Source of the DNA: Rhodoferax sp.
GTDB taxonomy: Bacteria > Pseudomonadota > Gammaproteobacteria > Burkholderiales > Burkholderiaceae_C
Length of the DNA: 35,820 bases
Reading direction: 5' to 3'
Assembly (NCBI RefSeq): GCF_023701345.1
Contig: NZ_JAMPXE010000020.1
Location: 1-35,820 of the forward strand
The notes under the pieces are model-generated. The model ran no database searches. It was not told the DNA's origin and was given only the letters and a program-made list of their open reading frames with translations. A program made the position numbers and the translations under genes. Of this stretch, positions 28,149 to 35,820 are shown piece by piece (the stretch's first letter is position 1; every line of letters starts with the position of its first letter).

Positions 28149-28930
28149 TTGTGCAAAATAGCCCCACACTGCTGGAGGTGCGCGGCCTGTGCGCCAGTGT
28201 CAACGGCACCGAAATTCTCCAGGGCCTGAACTTTACCGTCAAGCGCGGCGAAGTCCACGCCATCATGGGGCCGAATGGCTCGGGCAAGAGCACTTTTGCC
28301 AAGGTGCTGGTGGGCCACACGGCCTACCAGGTGACCGGCGGCGAGGTGCTGTTTGAAGGCAGGAACCTGCTGGAGCTGGCCCCTGAAATGCGCGCCCGCG
28401 CCGGTGTCTTTCTGGCGTTTCAGTACCCGATCGAAATCCCCGGTGTCGGCAACAGCCAGTTTCTGCGCCTGGCCTACAACACCGTGCAGGCTGAACGTGG
28501 CCATGACGAACTGGACCCGCTGGAGTTTGATGATTTGGTGCGCGAGAAAATGAAGCTGCTGGAGATGAGCCCCGAGTTTCTGCAGCGCAGTGTTAATGAG
28601 GGGTTTTCCGGCGGCGAGAAAAAGCGCAACGAGATCTTGCAAATGGCGCTGCTGGAGCCCAGCCTGGCCATCCTCGATGAGACCGACTCCGGCCTCGACA
28701 TCGACGCGCTGCGCGTGGTGTCGCAAGGCGTCAACCAACTGGCCAGCAAGGACAACGCCATTGTGCTGGTCACGCATTACCAGCGCCTGCTGAACTACAT
28801 CGTTCCCGACTATGTGCATGTGATGAGCGCCGGGCGCATCATCCGCACCGGTGGCAAGGAACTCGCGCTTGAACTGGAAGAACGCGGCTATGACTGGATC
28901 GAAGCCGAGGCTGCGGGGACGGTGTCATGA
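28145..28930 (+). CDS. sufC: Fe-S assembly ATPase SufC
   Basis: 261 residues. ABC-type ATPase with Walker [10 protein letters not shown] (42-50), Q-loop, signature [11 protein letters not shown] and Walker [16 protein letters not shown], the last being the SufC-specific variant. It has no membrane partner; it drives SufB-SufD conformational change during cluster assembly. ATGA overlaps on both sides. Confidence 0.98.
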   Translation: MIVQNSPTLLEVRGLCASVNGTEILQGLNFTVKRGEVHAIMGPNGSGKSTFAKVLVGHTAYQVTGGEVLFEGRNLLELAPEMRARAGVFLAFQYPIEIPGVGNSQFLRLAYNTVQAERGHDELDPLEFDDLVREKMKLLEMSPEFLQRSVNEGFSGGEKKRNEILQMALLEPSLAILDETDSGLDIDALRVVSQGVNQLASKDNAIVLVTHYQRLLNYIVPDYVHVMSAGRIIRTGGKELALELEERGYDWIEAEAAGTVS

Positions 28931-30255
28931 GCGCCAGCACAGCCATAGTGCCTGAGCGTGGCGTGCTGGACAGCCTGCTTACTTCCCTGGCGTTGCCGCC
29001 GGGCAGCTCGGCACCAACACAGCCGCAATGGCTGAAAAGGCTGCGCGCCCGGACGCTGGAGCGCGTGAACGCACTCACCTTGCCCACCACGCACGACGAA
29101 GCCTGGCGCTTCACCCCGCTGGCGGCCTTTGCCAGCCAGTCATTTCAGCCGCTGCGCACGCCCACCGCCCTGCAGCCGCACGACATCAAGCATCTGCATA
29201 TCGAAGAGGCGCCGACGCGGCTGGTTTTTGTCGATGGCGTGCCTGCGCCGCAACTCTCCAGTCGAGGTTTGGATGACGGGCTCGTCATAGGCACGCTAAC
29301 CTCCCTGCTGGCCACGCAAACGCCGGCCATTGAGCAGCATCTGGGCCAGCACCTTGCATTTCAGGATGCCTTGTTTGCCGCACTCAACACCGCATTTTTA
29401 ACGGATGCGGCCGTCCTCATCGTGCCGCCCGACACCGCGCTTGCCGCGCCCGTGCATGTGCTTTTCATTTCAACGCAGCCCGAGGTCGCAAGCCACCCGC
29501 GCCTTCTGCTGGTGGCCGGCGCCGGCAGCAAGCTGACCTTGGTTGAAGACTACGTGGCCTTGCATGAAGGCACTTATTTCACCAACGCGGTGGCCGAGCT
29601 GGCCCTGGGTGCGAGCGCCCAGCTTGAACATGTCCGCCTCCAGCGCGAGAGCCGGCAGGCCTTTCACATGGCCAGTTGCGCGGTGTCGCTCGGCGCTGCC
29701 AGCCGCTACCACTCGGCCAGCATCGCCCTGGGCGGGCAGATTTCCCGACTCGACCTCAAGGTGCTGCAAACCGCCGATGCGGCGGAATGCGCGCTTGACG
29801 GACTGGCGCTGATAGGTGGCCAGCAACTGGCCGACACGCACACGTTCATCGACCATGCCAAGCCGCACGGCGTCAGCCGACAGTTGCACAAATGCATTGT
29901 GGGTGGCGCCGCGCACGCGGTGTTCAACGGCCTGGTGATGGTGCGCCCCGGCGCGCAAAAAACAGATTCGGCGCAATCGAGCCGCAACCTGCTGCTCTCC
30001 AGAAAAGCCGTGGTCGATACCCAGCCGCAACTCGAAATCTTTGCCGACGACGTCAAATGCACCCACGGCGCCACCGTCGGTCAGCTTGACAGCGATGAAG
30101 TTTTTTACCTGCAAAGCCGCGGTCTGTCAGAGGCTGTGGCACGCAATCTGCTGACCTACGCTTTTGGCGCCGAGGTCATCAACCGGATTCCGGTCGCGTC
30201 ACTGCGACGGCAACTTGAGCAGACCGTGCTCGAACAAACCACAGGCCAGGCATGA
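28927..30255 (+). CDS. sufD: Fe-S assembly protein SufD
   Basis: 442 residues. SufB paralogue with the beta-helical core and the conserved C-terminal segment [18 protein letters not shown], whose Cys and His lie at the SufB-SufD interface. The N-terminal helical part (1-110) contains [12 protein letters not shown], typical of SufD. It aids iron entry in the SufBC2D complex. ATGA overlaps on both sides. Confidence 0.96.
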   Translation: MSASTAIVPERGVLDSLLTSLALPPGSSAPTQPQWLKRLRARTLERVNALTLPTTHDEAWRFTPLAAFASQSFQPLRTPTALQPHDIKHLHIEEAPTRLVFVDGVPAPQLSSRGLDDGLVIGTLTSLLATQTPAIEQHLGQHLAFQDALFAALNTAFLTDAAVLIVPPDTALAAPVHVLFISTQPEVASHPRLLLVAGAGSKLTLVEDYVALHEGTYFTNAVAELALGASAQLEHVRLQRESRQAFHMASCAVSLGAASRYHSASIALGGQISRLDLKVLQTADAAECALDGLALIGGQQLADTHTFIDHAKPHGVSRQLHKCIVGGAAHAVFNGLVMVRPGAQKTDSAQSSRNLLLSRKAVVDTQPQLEIFADDVKCTHGATVGQLDSDEVFYLQSRGLSEAVARNLLTYAFGAEVINRIPVASLRRQLEQTVLEQTTGQA

Positions 30256-31511
30256 ACACCCCGTTCACATCATCCGCATCCGCCGTGTCATCAATTTTTG
30301 ACGTGGCACGCGTTCGCGCTGATTTTCCGATCCTCCAGCTCACGGTGGCGGGAAAACCGCTGGTGTATCTGGACAACGCGGCATCGAGCCAGATGCCGCA
30401 GCCGGTGATGGACCGGCTGCGGCGCTACCAGACCAGCGAGCACGCCAACATCCACCGCGCGGTGCATTACCTGTCCGAGACCGCCACCGCAGCCTACGAG
30501 GCGGCACGCACCAAACTGCAGCACTTCATCAATGCGCGCGAAGCGCGCGAGGTGATCTTCACCAGCGGCACCACCGAAAGCATCAACCTGGTGGCGCACG
30601 GCTGGGGCCGCCAAAACATCAAGGCGGGTGACGAGATCATCCTGACCGTGCTGGAGCACCACTCGAACATCGTGCCGTGGCAAATGCTGGCGCTGGAGAA
30701 AGGCGCCACGATTCGCGTGGTGCCGATCAACAACACCGGCGAACTGCTGCTCGATCAGTACGAGGCGCTGTTCAATGCGCGCACCCGCCTGGTCAGCGTC
30801 GGCCACGTCTCGAATGCGCTGGGCAGCATCAATCCGGTGAAAAAAATGATCGCGTTGGCGCACGCCCACGGCGTGCCGGTGCTGGTCGATGGCGCGCAGG
30901 CCGCGCCACACCTGGTGGTGGACGTGCAGGACCTGGACTGTGATTTTTATGCCTTCTCGGGCCACAAGCTGTGCGGCCCGACCGGCATCGGCGTACTGTA
31001 CGGCCGCGCCGCGCTGTTGGAGGCGATGCAGCCGTTCAAGGGCGGCGGCGACATGATCCATACCGTCACTTTCGAGAAGACCACTTACGCCCCTATTCCT
31101 AACAAGTTCGAGGCCGGCACGCCGCCGATTGCCGCGGCTGTCGGCCTGGGCGCCGCGGTCGACTACCTCTGCGGCATCGGCATGCCGGCCATTGCGGCGC
31201 ATGAGCATGCGCTGCTGCGCTATGCCACCGAACAGTTGAGCGCGCTGCCCGGCGTGCGCCTGTTCGGCACCGCGCAAGACAAAGCGGCGGTGCTGTCGTT
31301 TGCGGTGCAGGGCATCCACCCGCACGACGTGGGCACCCTGCTCAACCAGGAAGGTGTGGCGGTGCGCACCGGCCACCACTGCGCCCAGCCCCTGATGCAA
31401 CGACTGGGCGTGACGGCAACCTCACGCGCCTCGTTTGCGTTTTACAACACGCTGGCTGACGTGGACGCGCTGGTGGCGGGCATTCGCACGGTGCAAAAGG
31501 TATTCGCATGA
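30252..31511 (+). CDS. sufS: Cysteine desulfurase SufS (type II)
   Basis: 419 residues. PLP enzyme; the PLP lysine is Lys239 in FSGHKLCGPTG and the catalytic persulfide-forming cysteine is Cys377 in RTGHHCAQPLM. The RXGHHCA context marks the group II (SufS) class. It removes sulfur from cysteine and passes it to SufU, encoded next. The PLP-phosphate and substrate loops (TSGTTESIN, EHHSN) are intact. ATGA overlap on both sides. Confidence 0.97.
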   Translation: MNTPFTSSASAVSSIFDVARVRADFPILQLTVAGKPLVYLDNAASSQMPQPVMDRLRRYQTSEHANIHRAVHYLSETATAAYEAARTKLQHFINAREAREVIFTSGTTESINLVAHGWGRQNIKAGDEIILTVLEHHSNIVPWQMLALEKGATIRVVPINNTGELLLDQYEALFNARTRLVSVGHVSNALGSINPVKKMIALAHAHGVPVLVDGAQAAPHLVVDVQDLDCDFYAFSGHKLCGPTGIGVLYGRAALLEAMQPFKGGGDMIHTVTFEKTTYAPIPNKFEAGTPPIAAAVGLGAAVDYLCGIGMPAIAAHEHALLRYATEQLSALPGVRLFGTAQDKAAVLSFAVQGIHPHDVGTLLNQEGVAVRTGHHCAQPLMQRLGVTATSRASFAFYNTLADVDALVAGIRTVQKVFA

Positions 31512-31996
31512 GCACAGACGCCAAGGCCCTGTACCAGGAAGTGATCCTGGACCACAACCGCAAGCCGCGCAACTACGGCGAGCTGGCGCACCCCAGCCAC
31601 CATGCCGAAGGCGTCAATCCGCTGTGCGGCGACCACATTCACATTGCGCTGGACCTCAAGGGCGACACCGTTGAGCGCATCGTTTTCCACGGCGAGTCGT
31701 GCGCCATTTGCAAGGCCTCGGCGTCGATGATGACGGCGGCGGTCAAGGGCAAAAGCACGGCGAATGCCAAGACGTTGATCCACGAGTTTGTCGACATGGC
31801 CACCGGCCGCAGCGCCGCGCAGGACAGCCCGCACATCGGCCGGCTGGCGGTTTTCTCGGGCATCAGCGCGCTGCCCATGCGCGTGAAATGTGCCATTTTG
31901 CCGTGGCACACGCTGCAGGCCGCGTTCAACGCCGAGCCCAGCGTATCGACCGAGGCCGAGGCCGACCCGATGCAGGCGCCGCTGGGCGACGCCTGA
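31508..31996 (+). CDS. sufU: SufU-type sulfur-transfer/scaffold protein (IscU fold)
   Basis: 162 residues. The IscU-like ligands are Cys40 and Asp42 (PLCGD), Cys65 and Cys68 (ESCAICKAS) and Cys128 (RVKCAILPW). The GESCAIC arrangement and the extra segment between Cys65 and Cys128 are typical of SufU of Gram-positive bacteria and of some betaproteobacteria, rather than IscU. SufU accepts persulfide sulfur from SufS, with zinc in place of a cluster. No sufE is seen, so SufU probably fills that role. Confidence 0.92.
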   Translation: MSTDAKALYQEVILDHNRKPRNYGELAHPSHHAEGVNPLCGDHIHIALDLKGDTVERIVFHGESCAICKASASMMTAAVKGKSTANAKTLIHEFVDMATGRSAAQDSPHIGRLAVFSGISALPMRVKCAILPWHTLQAAFNAEPSVSTEAEADPMQAPLGDA

Positions 31997-32047
31997 GGCG
32001 GCGCACCACGAAACCGGCAAGCTTGACCTTACCCACAGGAACTCACC

Positions 32048-32608
32048 ATGCCAAAAATCGTTGACATAGATGAAACACCCAATCCGAACGCGAGGAAGTT
32101 CCTCTTGCGCGAACCCCTGAGCTGGGGCATTGCCCATTCGTATGAAAACGCCGGGCAGGCCCAGGGCGATGCGCTCGCCAGCGCGCTGTTTGCGATCCCG
32201 CACGTGAGCAATGTTTTTTACGTTGACAGCTGGCTCACCGTGACTCAGGACGGCCAGGCTGACTGGGAACAGTTGTTGCGCGAAATTGCCATCCCCTTGC
32301 GGGCCGCACCCGCCGCCAGCGCGCAGTCTGCCGCAACGGTTTTTGCAGCGCGCGCCAGTGTGGCCGACCTGAGCCCGGAAGACAAACAGCGCCTCGACGA
32401 CATCGAACTGGTGCTGGATCTGGAGATCCGGCCCTACCTGCAAGGTGATGGCGGCGACCTGCATGTGCTTGGCCTGAACGGCAACCAGCTCATCGTGCAT
32501 TACCAGGGCGCGTGTGGCACCTGCCCGAGTTCCATTTCCGGCACGCTTCAGGGTATCGAGAACCGCCTGCGCACGCTGGAACCCGACCTCGAAGTCATTG
32601 CCGCATGA
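32048..32608 (+). CDS. Nfu-type Fe-S carrier (Nfu_N + NifU C-terminal domain)
   Basis: 186 residues. The N-terminal Nfu_N domain (1-95: PNPNARKFLL opening) is joined by a linker to a C-terminal NifU domain (about 112-186) with the cluster-binding CGTC at residues 156-159. This domain pair delivers clusters to client proteins. It lies 51 nt after sufU with a fresh start; same strand, likely the same operon. Confidence 0.93.
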   Translation: MPKIVDIDETPNPNARKFLLREPLSWGIAHSYENAGQAQGDALASALFAIPHVSNVFYVDSWLTVTQDGQADWEQLLREIAIPLRAAPAASAQSAATVFAARASVADLSPEDKQRLDDIELVLDLEIRPYLQGDGGDLHVLGLNGNQLIVHYQGACGTCPSSISGTLQGIENRLRTLEPDLEVIAA

Positions 32609-32666
32609 GGTCGATGGTGATGATTCCCATGCCTCACTCCCGGACCCTGAGCAATGGAGTTGCGCC

Positions 32667-33194
32667 ATGCGTCTGACCGTCATGAGCGATTACGCGATCC
32701 GTCTGCTGATGTACGTCGCCCAGCATCCCGAGCGCCTGTGCACCATTTCGGAGGTGGCGCGCGCCTACGAGATTTCGGAGGCGCACCTGATGAAGATCAC
32801 CCATCAACTGGCCCTGGCCGGGTGGCTTGAGACCGTGCGCGGCAAGGGCGGCGGCATGCGGCTGGCAACCCGTCCTGAGCAGGTTAATCTGGGGGCTGTC
32901 GTGCGCAGCATTGAGCCTGATTTCGCCATCGTCGAATGCCTTTCCGGCAGCTCCGCATGCCAGCTCAGCAACGCCTGCCAGTTGACCGGCATCATGAGCG
33001 GGGCACTGCAAAGTTTCATGAGCTATCTCAACCGCTACACGCTGGCCGATCTGTTGGCACAGGGCACGGCCAGCACAACAACGCAAACCGTGTCGTTTCA
33101 TCATCGCCCGGCCGGCGCACCAGCTGACGCCCTGCCATCACACAACCCCAACACCCTCTCCTGGCCCAACCATCATGAACCAAAAATTGCTTGA
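32667..33194 (+). CDS. Rrf2 family Fe-S regulator, NsrR-like
   Basis: 175 residues from ATG 32667, preceded by GGAG. The N-terminal winged helix-turn-helix (1-80) opens MRLTVMSDYAIRLLMY and continues with LMKITHQLALAGWLETVRGK and GGMRLA, close to NsrR. The Fe-S cysteines are Cys91, Cys98 and Cys104, and Asp8 matches the oxygen ligand of NsrR. It could repress suf through the box at 26325-26347 when the cluster is bound (inference); NO sensing versus Fe-S status sensing cannot be separated. The tail overlaps serA by 20 nt. Confidence 0.92.
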   Translation: MRLTVMSDYAIRLLMYVAQHPERLCTISEVARAYEISEAHLMKITHQLALAGWLETVRGKGGGMRLATRPEQVNLGAVVRSIEPDFAIVECLSGSSACQLSNACQLTGIMSGALQSFMSYLNRYTLADLLAQGTASTTTQTVSFHHRPAGAPADALPSHNPNTLSWPNHHEPKIA

Positions 33195-34416
33195 TCTCCC
33201 GACCGCCAAAAGCGGCCTCAAAGTGGTCTTGCTCGAAGGCATACACCCCTCGGCAGTGACGTCGCTGCAAGAGGCGGGCTACACCCGTATCGTGACCCAT
33301 GCCCAGGCGCTGTCTGGCGCCCAACTGCAGGAAGCCATTGGCGATGCCCATTTGCTGGGCATCCGCTCGCGCACGCAGTTGACGGCCACCGTGCTGCAGC
33401 AGGCGCAGCAACTGGCCGCGATTGGCTGCTTTTGCATTGGCACCAACCAGGTGGATTTGACAGCAGCAATGCGCCTGGGTATCCCAGTTTTCAACGCCCC
33501 GTTTTCCAATACCCGCAGCGTGGCCGAACTGGTGCTGGCGCAAATCATCATGCTGATGCGCGGGATTCCTGAAAAAAATGCCATCTTGCACCGTGGTGGC
33601 TGGGTCAAGAGCGCCGCGCATTCTTATGAGGTGCGTGGCAAAACACTCGGCATCGTTGGTTATGGCCACATTGGCACCCAGATTGGTGTGCTGGCCGAGC
33701 AGCTTGGCATGCGCGTGTTATTTTTTGACATCGAGGCCAAGTTGCCTTTGGGCAACGCGCTGGCAATGCCCAGCCTCGAAGCCTTGCTCAATGCAGCCGA
33801 CGTGGTCAGCCTGCATGTGCCGCAGACAGCGCAAACTGCCAACATGATCGCGGCGGCGCAACTGGCCGCCATGAAGCCGGGCAGCCACCTGATCAATGCC
33901 TCCCGTGGCAGTGTGGTCGATATTGACGCGCTGACTGCCGCGCTTGAGCGTGGTCATTTGCACGGCGCGGCGATCGATGTCTTCCCGGTCGAGCCACACG
34001 GCAACGATGGCCTGTTCACTTCACCATTGACACGTTTTGACAATGTGATCCTGACGCCTCACATTGGCGGCTCGACGCTGGAAGCGCAGATCAACATCGG
34101 CACAGAGGTGGCGGCCAAGCTGATTCGCTACAGTGCCAACGGCTCAACCACTTCCGCCGTCAACTTTCCTGAAGTCGCGTTGCCCGCGCATACCGGGCGC
34201 AGCCGGCTGCTGCACATCCACCGCAATGTTCCCGGCGTGCTGGCGCACGTCAATGAACGACTGTCGGAAGCGGGCATCAACATCGTCGCCCAGTACCTCA
34301 GCACCAACGAGGAAATCGGCTACGTGGTAATTGACGTGGACAGCACCGCCAGCCAGGCCGCGATGAACGAGTTGTGTGCCGTGCCTGAAACCATCCGTTG
34401 CCGCATTCTGTATTGA
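33175..34416 (+). CDS. serA: D-3-phosphoglycerate dehydrogenase
   Basis: 413 residues, like E. coli SerA. First step of serine synthesis: 3-phosphoglycerate to 3-phosphohydroxypyruvate with NAD. The nucleotide-binding GYGHIG is at 162-167; the catalytic Arg is in NASRGSVVD (about 244), and Glu and His in VEPHG and TPHIGGST. A C-terminal ACT domain (about 342-413: GVLAHVNERLSEAGINI) gives serine feedback. It overlaps the Rrf2 gene by 20 nt. It supplies serine for the cysteine used by the sulfur genes upstream. Confidence 0.96.
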   Translation: MNQKLLDLPTAKSGLKVVLLEGIHPSAVTSLQEAGYTRIVTHAQALSGAQLQEAIGDAHLLGIRSRTQLTATVLQQAQQLAAIGCFCIGTNQVDLTAAMRLGIPVFNAPFSNTRSVAELVLAQIIMLMRGIPEKNAILHRGGWVKSAAHSYEVRGKTLGIVGYGHIGTQIGVLAEQLGMRVLFFDIEAKLPLGNALAMPSLEALLNAADVVSLHVPQTAQTANMIAAAQLAAMKPGSHLINASRGSVVDIDALTAALERGHLHGAAIDVFPVEPHGNDGLFTSPLTRFDNVILTPHIGGSTLEAQINIGTEVAAKLIRYSANGSTTSAVNFPEVALPAHTGRSRLLHIHRNVPGVLAHVNERLSEAGINIVAQYLSTNEEIGYVVIDVDSTASQAAMNELCAVPETIRCRILY

Positions 34417-34426
34417 CGCCGGAAGC

Positions 34427-34446
34427 GCCAACGGCTCAGCGTTGGC
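34427..34446. terminator. Hairpin between convergent serA and valS
   Basis: Arms GCCAACG (34427-34433) and CGTTGGC (34440-34446), loop GCTCAG. It sits in the 51-nt gap between convergent genes and could end both transcripts. No T tract is present, so confidence is limited. Confidence 0.45.
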
Positions 34447-34467
34447 CAGCCCACGACGGCCGCGAGT

Positions 34468-35820
34468 TCAGCCCAGCCGTGCCAGTTGGTCCCTGACCTT
34501 GGCCACGGTGGCCTCAAAATCGGCCAGGCGCTTGCGCTCCTGCTCGATCACGGCGGCGGGCGCGCGGGCCACAAAAGACGCGTTGCCGAGCTTGCCGTTG
34601 GCCTTGACGATCTCGCCTTCAATGCGCGCCAGCTCCTTGCCCAGGCGCGCCTTTTCCGCTGCCACGTCAATTTCCATGAACAGGCAGATACGCGCCTCAC
34701 CGACCACGGCCACCGGCGCAGCTTGCGCGGCGGCAGCCCAAGCGGCCTCGTCTTCAAACACACGCACCTCGCTGAGCTTGGCCAGCGCCTGCAGTACGGG
34801 TGCAGCCTGCGTCATGAAGTCCGCCTCGGCGCCTGAGCCGGCAATGGCAAACAGCGGCAGACGGGTGGCGGGCGACACGCTCATTTCGCCGCGCAGGTTG
34901 CGGCACGCATCCACCAGCTGTTTGAGTTTGGCGACATGGGCAATCGCTGCTTCGTCGATGCGCTCGGGCTGGCTCACCGGGTAAGCGGCAACAGCCACCG
35001 AGGGACCGGCACGACCGGCCACCGGGGCAATCTTTTGCCACAGTTCTTCGGTCACAAACGGGATGATGGGGTGCGCCAGGCGCTGGATGGTCTCCAGCGT
35101 GCGGATCAGCGTTCGGCGCGTGGCGCGCTGCTGCGCCTCGTTGCCTTGTTGGATCTGCACCTTGGCAATTTCCAGGTACCAGTCGCAGAACTCGTTCCAG
35201 ACAAAGTCGTAAATGGTGCTGGCGACGTTGTCGAGGCGGTAGTCGGCAAACCCCTGGGCGACTTGGGCTTCCGCCTTTTGCAGCAGGGAGACGATCCAAC
35301 GGTCGGCCGCGCTGAATTCCAGATAGCCGTTGGCACCACCACCGACGGCGCATTCTTCCTGGGTGTGTTCATTCAGGCCGCAGTCCTGGCCTTCGCAGTT
35401 CATCAGCACAAAGCGGCTGGCGTTCCAGAGTTTGTTGCAGAAGTTGCGGTAGCCTTCGCAACGCTTGGCGTCGAAGTTGATGGACCGGCCCAGCGAGGCC
35501 AGCGAGGCAAAGGTAAAACGCAGCGCGTCGGCACCAAAGGCCGGAATGCCCGCCGGGAATTCCTTTTCGGTGTTCTTGCGCACCTGGGGTGCGGTCTCGG
35601 GCTTGCGCAGGCCCTCGGCGCGCTTGACCAGCAGTTCGGGCAGGCCAATGCCGTCGATCAGGTCGACCGGATCCAGCACGTTGCCTTCGGACTTGCTCAT
35701 CTTGTGGCCCTGGGCGTCGCGCACCAGGCCGTGGATGTAGACGTGTTTGAACGGCACCTGGCCGGTGAAATGGGTGGTCATCATGATCATCCGGGCGACC
35801 CAGAAGAAGATGATGTCGTA
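34468..35820 (-). CDS. valS: Valine--tRNA ligase, C-terminal part (continues past window end)
   Basis: The 3' portion of valS; the coding frame is still open at 35820, so the start lies outside the window. Visible are [10 protein letters not shown] near the end of the Rossmann core, the HIGH/KMSKS-class KMSKSEGN loop, [11 protein letters not shown], the anticodon-binding helical domain and the C-terminal coiled coil ([20 protein letters not shown]), which contacts tRNA-Val. Charges tRNA-Val in the cytoplasm. Convergent with serA. Confidence 0.96.
   Translation of the reverse strand, partial: YDIIFFWVARMIMMTTHFTGQVPFKHVYIHGLVRDAQGHKMSKSEGNVLDPVDLIDGIGLPELLVKRAEGLRKPETAPQVRKNTEKEFPAGIPAFGADALRFTFASLASLGRSINFDAKRCEGYRNFCNKLWNASRFVLMNCEGQDCGLNEHTQEECAVGGGANGYLEFSAADRWIVSLLQKAEAQVAQGFADYRLDNVASTIYDFVWNEFCDWYLEIAKVQIQQGNEAQQRATRRTLIRTLETIQRLAHPIIPFVTEELWQKIAPVAGRAGPSVAVAAYPVSQPERIDEAAIAHVAKLKQLVDACRNLRGEMSVSPATRLPLFAIAGSGAEADFMTQAAPVLQALAKLSEVRVFEDEAAWAAAAQAAPVAVVGEARICLFMEIDVAAEKARLGKELARIEGEIVKANGKLGNASFVARAPAAVIEQERKRLADFEATVAKVRDQLARLG

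Noticed and set aside
30291-31400. 369-codon minus-strand open frame
   Set aside because: Antisense to sufS, whose PLP lysine and catalytic cysteine are clear.

Overview
The window looks like chromosomal DNA of a GC-rich betaproteobacterium. The order uvrA / MFS / ssb, the TRAP transporter set and the protein styles point to Burkholderiales, probably Comamonadaceae (Rhodoferax-like). That placement is inference from recognised families, not a database match. No insertion sequence, prophage, CRISPR array or rRNA was seen. Most of the window is housekeeping or transport; the accessory-looking parts are 1-6.9 kb and 18.5-24.8 kb.

1-6.9 kb: a redox module. It has a small monohaem cytochrome c (minus strand), an orphan receiver protein with a duplicated membrane segment behind a near-perfect sigma-54 promoter, a nine-haem membrane-anchored cytochrome c, and a cytochrome b561-type membrane subunit. 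Convergent to these lie a sigma-54-dependent response regulator and a histidine kinase whose periplasmic domain carries one CXXCH and one CX4CH motif. The simplest reading is a quinone/cytochrome electron-transfer unit, possibly respiratory or extracellular, controlled by a haem-c sensor kinase acting through sigma-54.

7-18.5 kb: ssb, a YajR-like MFS carrier, uvrA, a CoA-transferase with a long C-terminal extension, pyrF, a CDF metal exporter, a CPA2-type antiporter, polyphosphate kinase 2 and a small DUF2322-like protein.

18.5-25 kb: a UspA protein, then (minus strand) an MFS carrier and a complete TRAP transporter dctPQM. These face a TetR regulator across an intergenic region with palindromes and a 16-codon ORF. 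A YefM/YoeB toxin-antitoxin pair with a palindrome over its -10 box and tRNA-Leu(CAA) follow.

25-34.4 kb: a sulfur and Fe-S block: cysM, tusA, then sufA-sufB-sufC-sufD-sufS-sufU with five consecutive 4-nt ATGA overlaps, an Nfu-type carrier, an NsrR-like Rrf2 regulator and serA. A half-perfect NsrR-type inverted repeat overlaps the predicted sufA promoter, which suggests that the operon's own Rrf2 protein controls it. The 3' part of valS (minus strand) closes the window.
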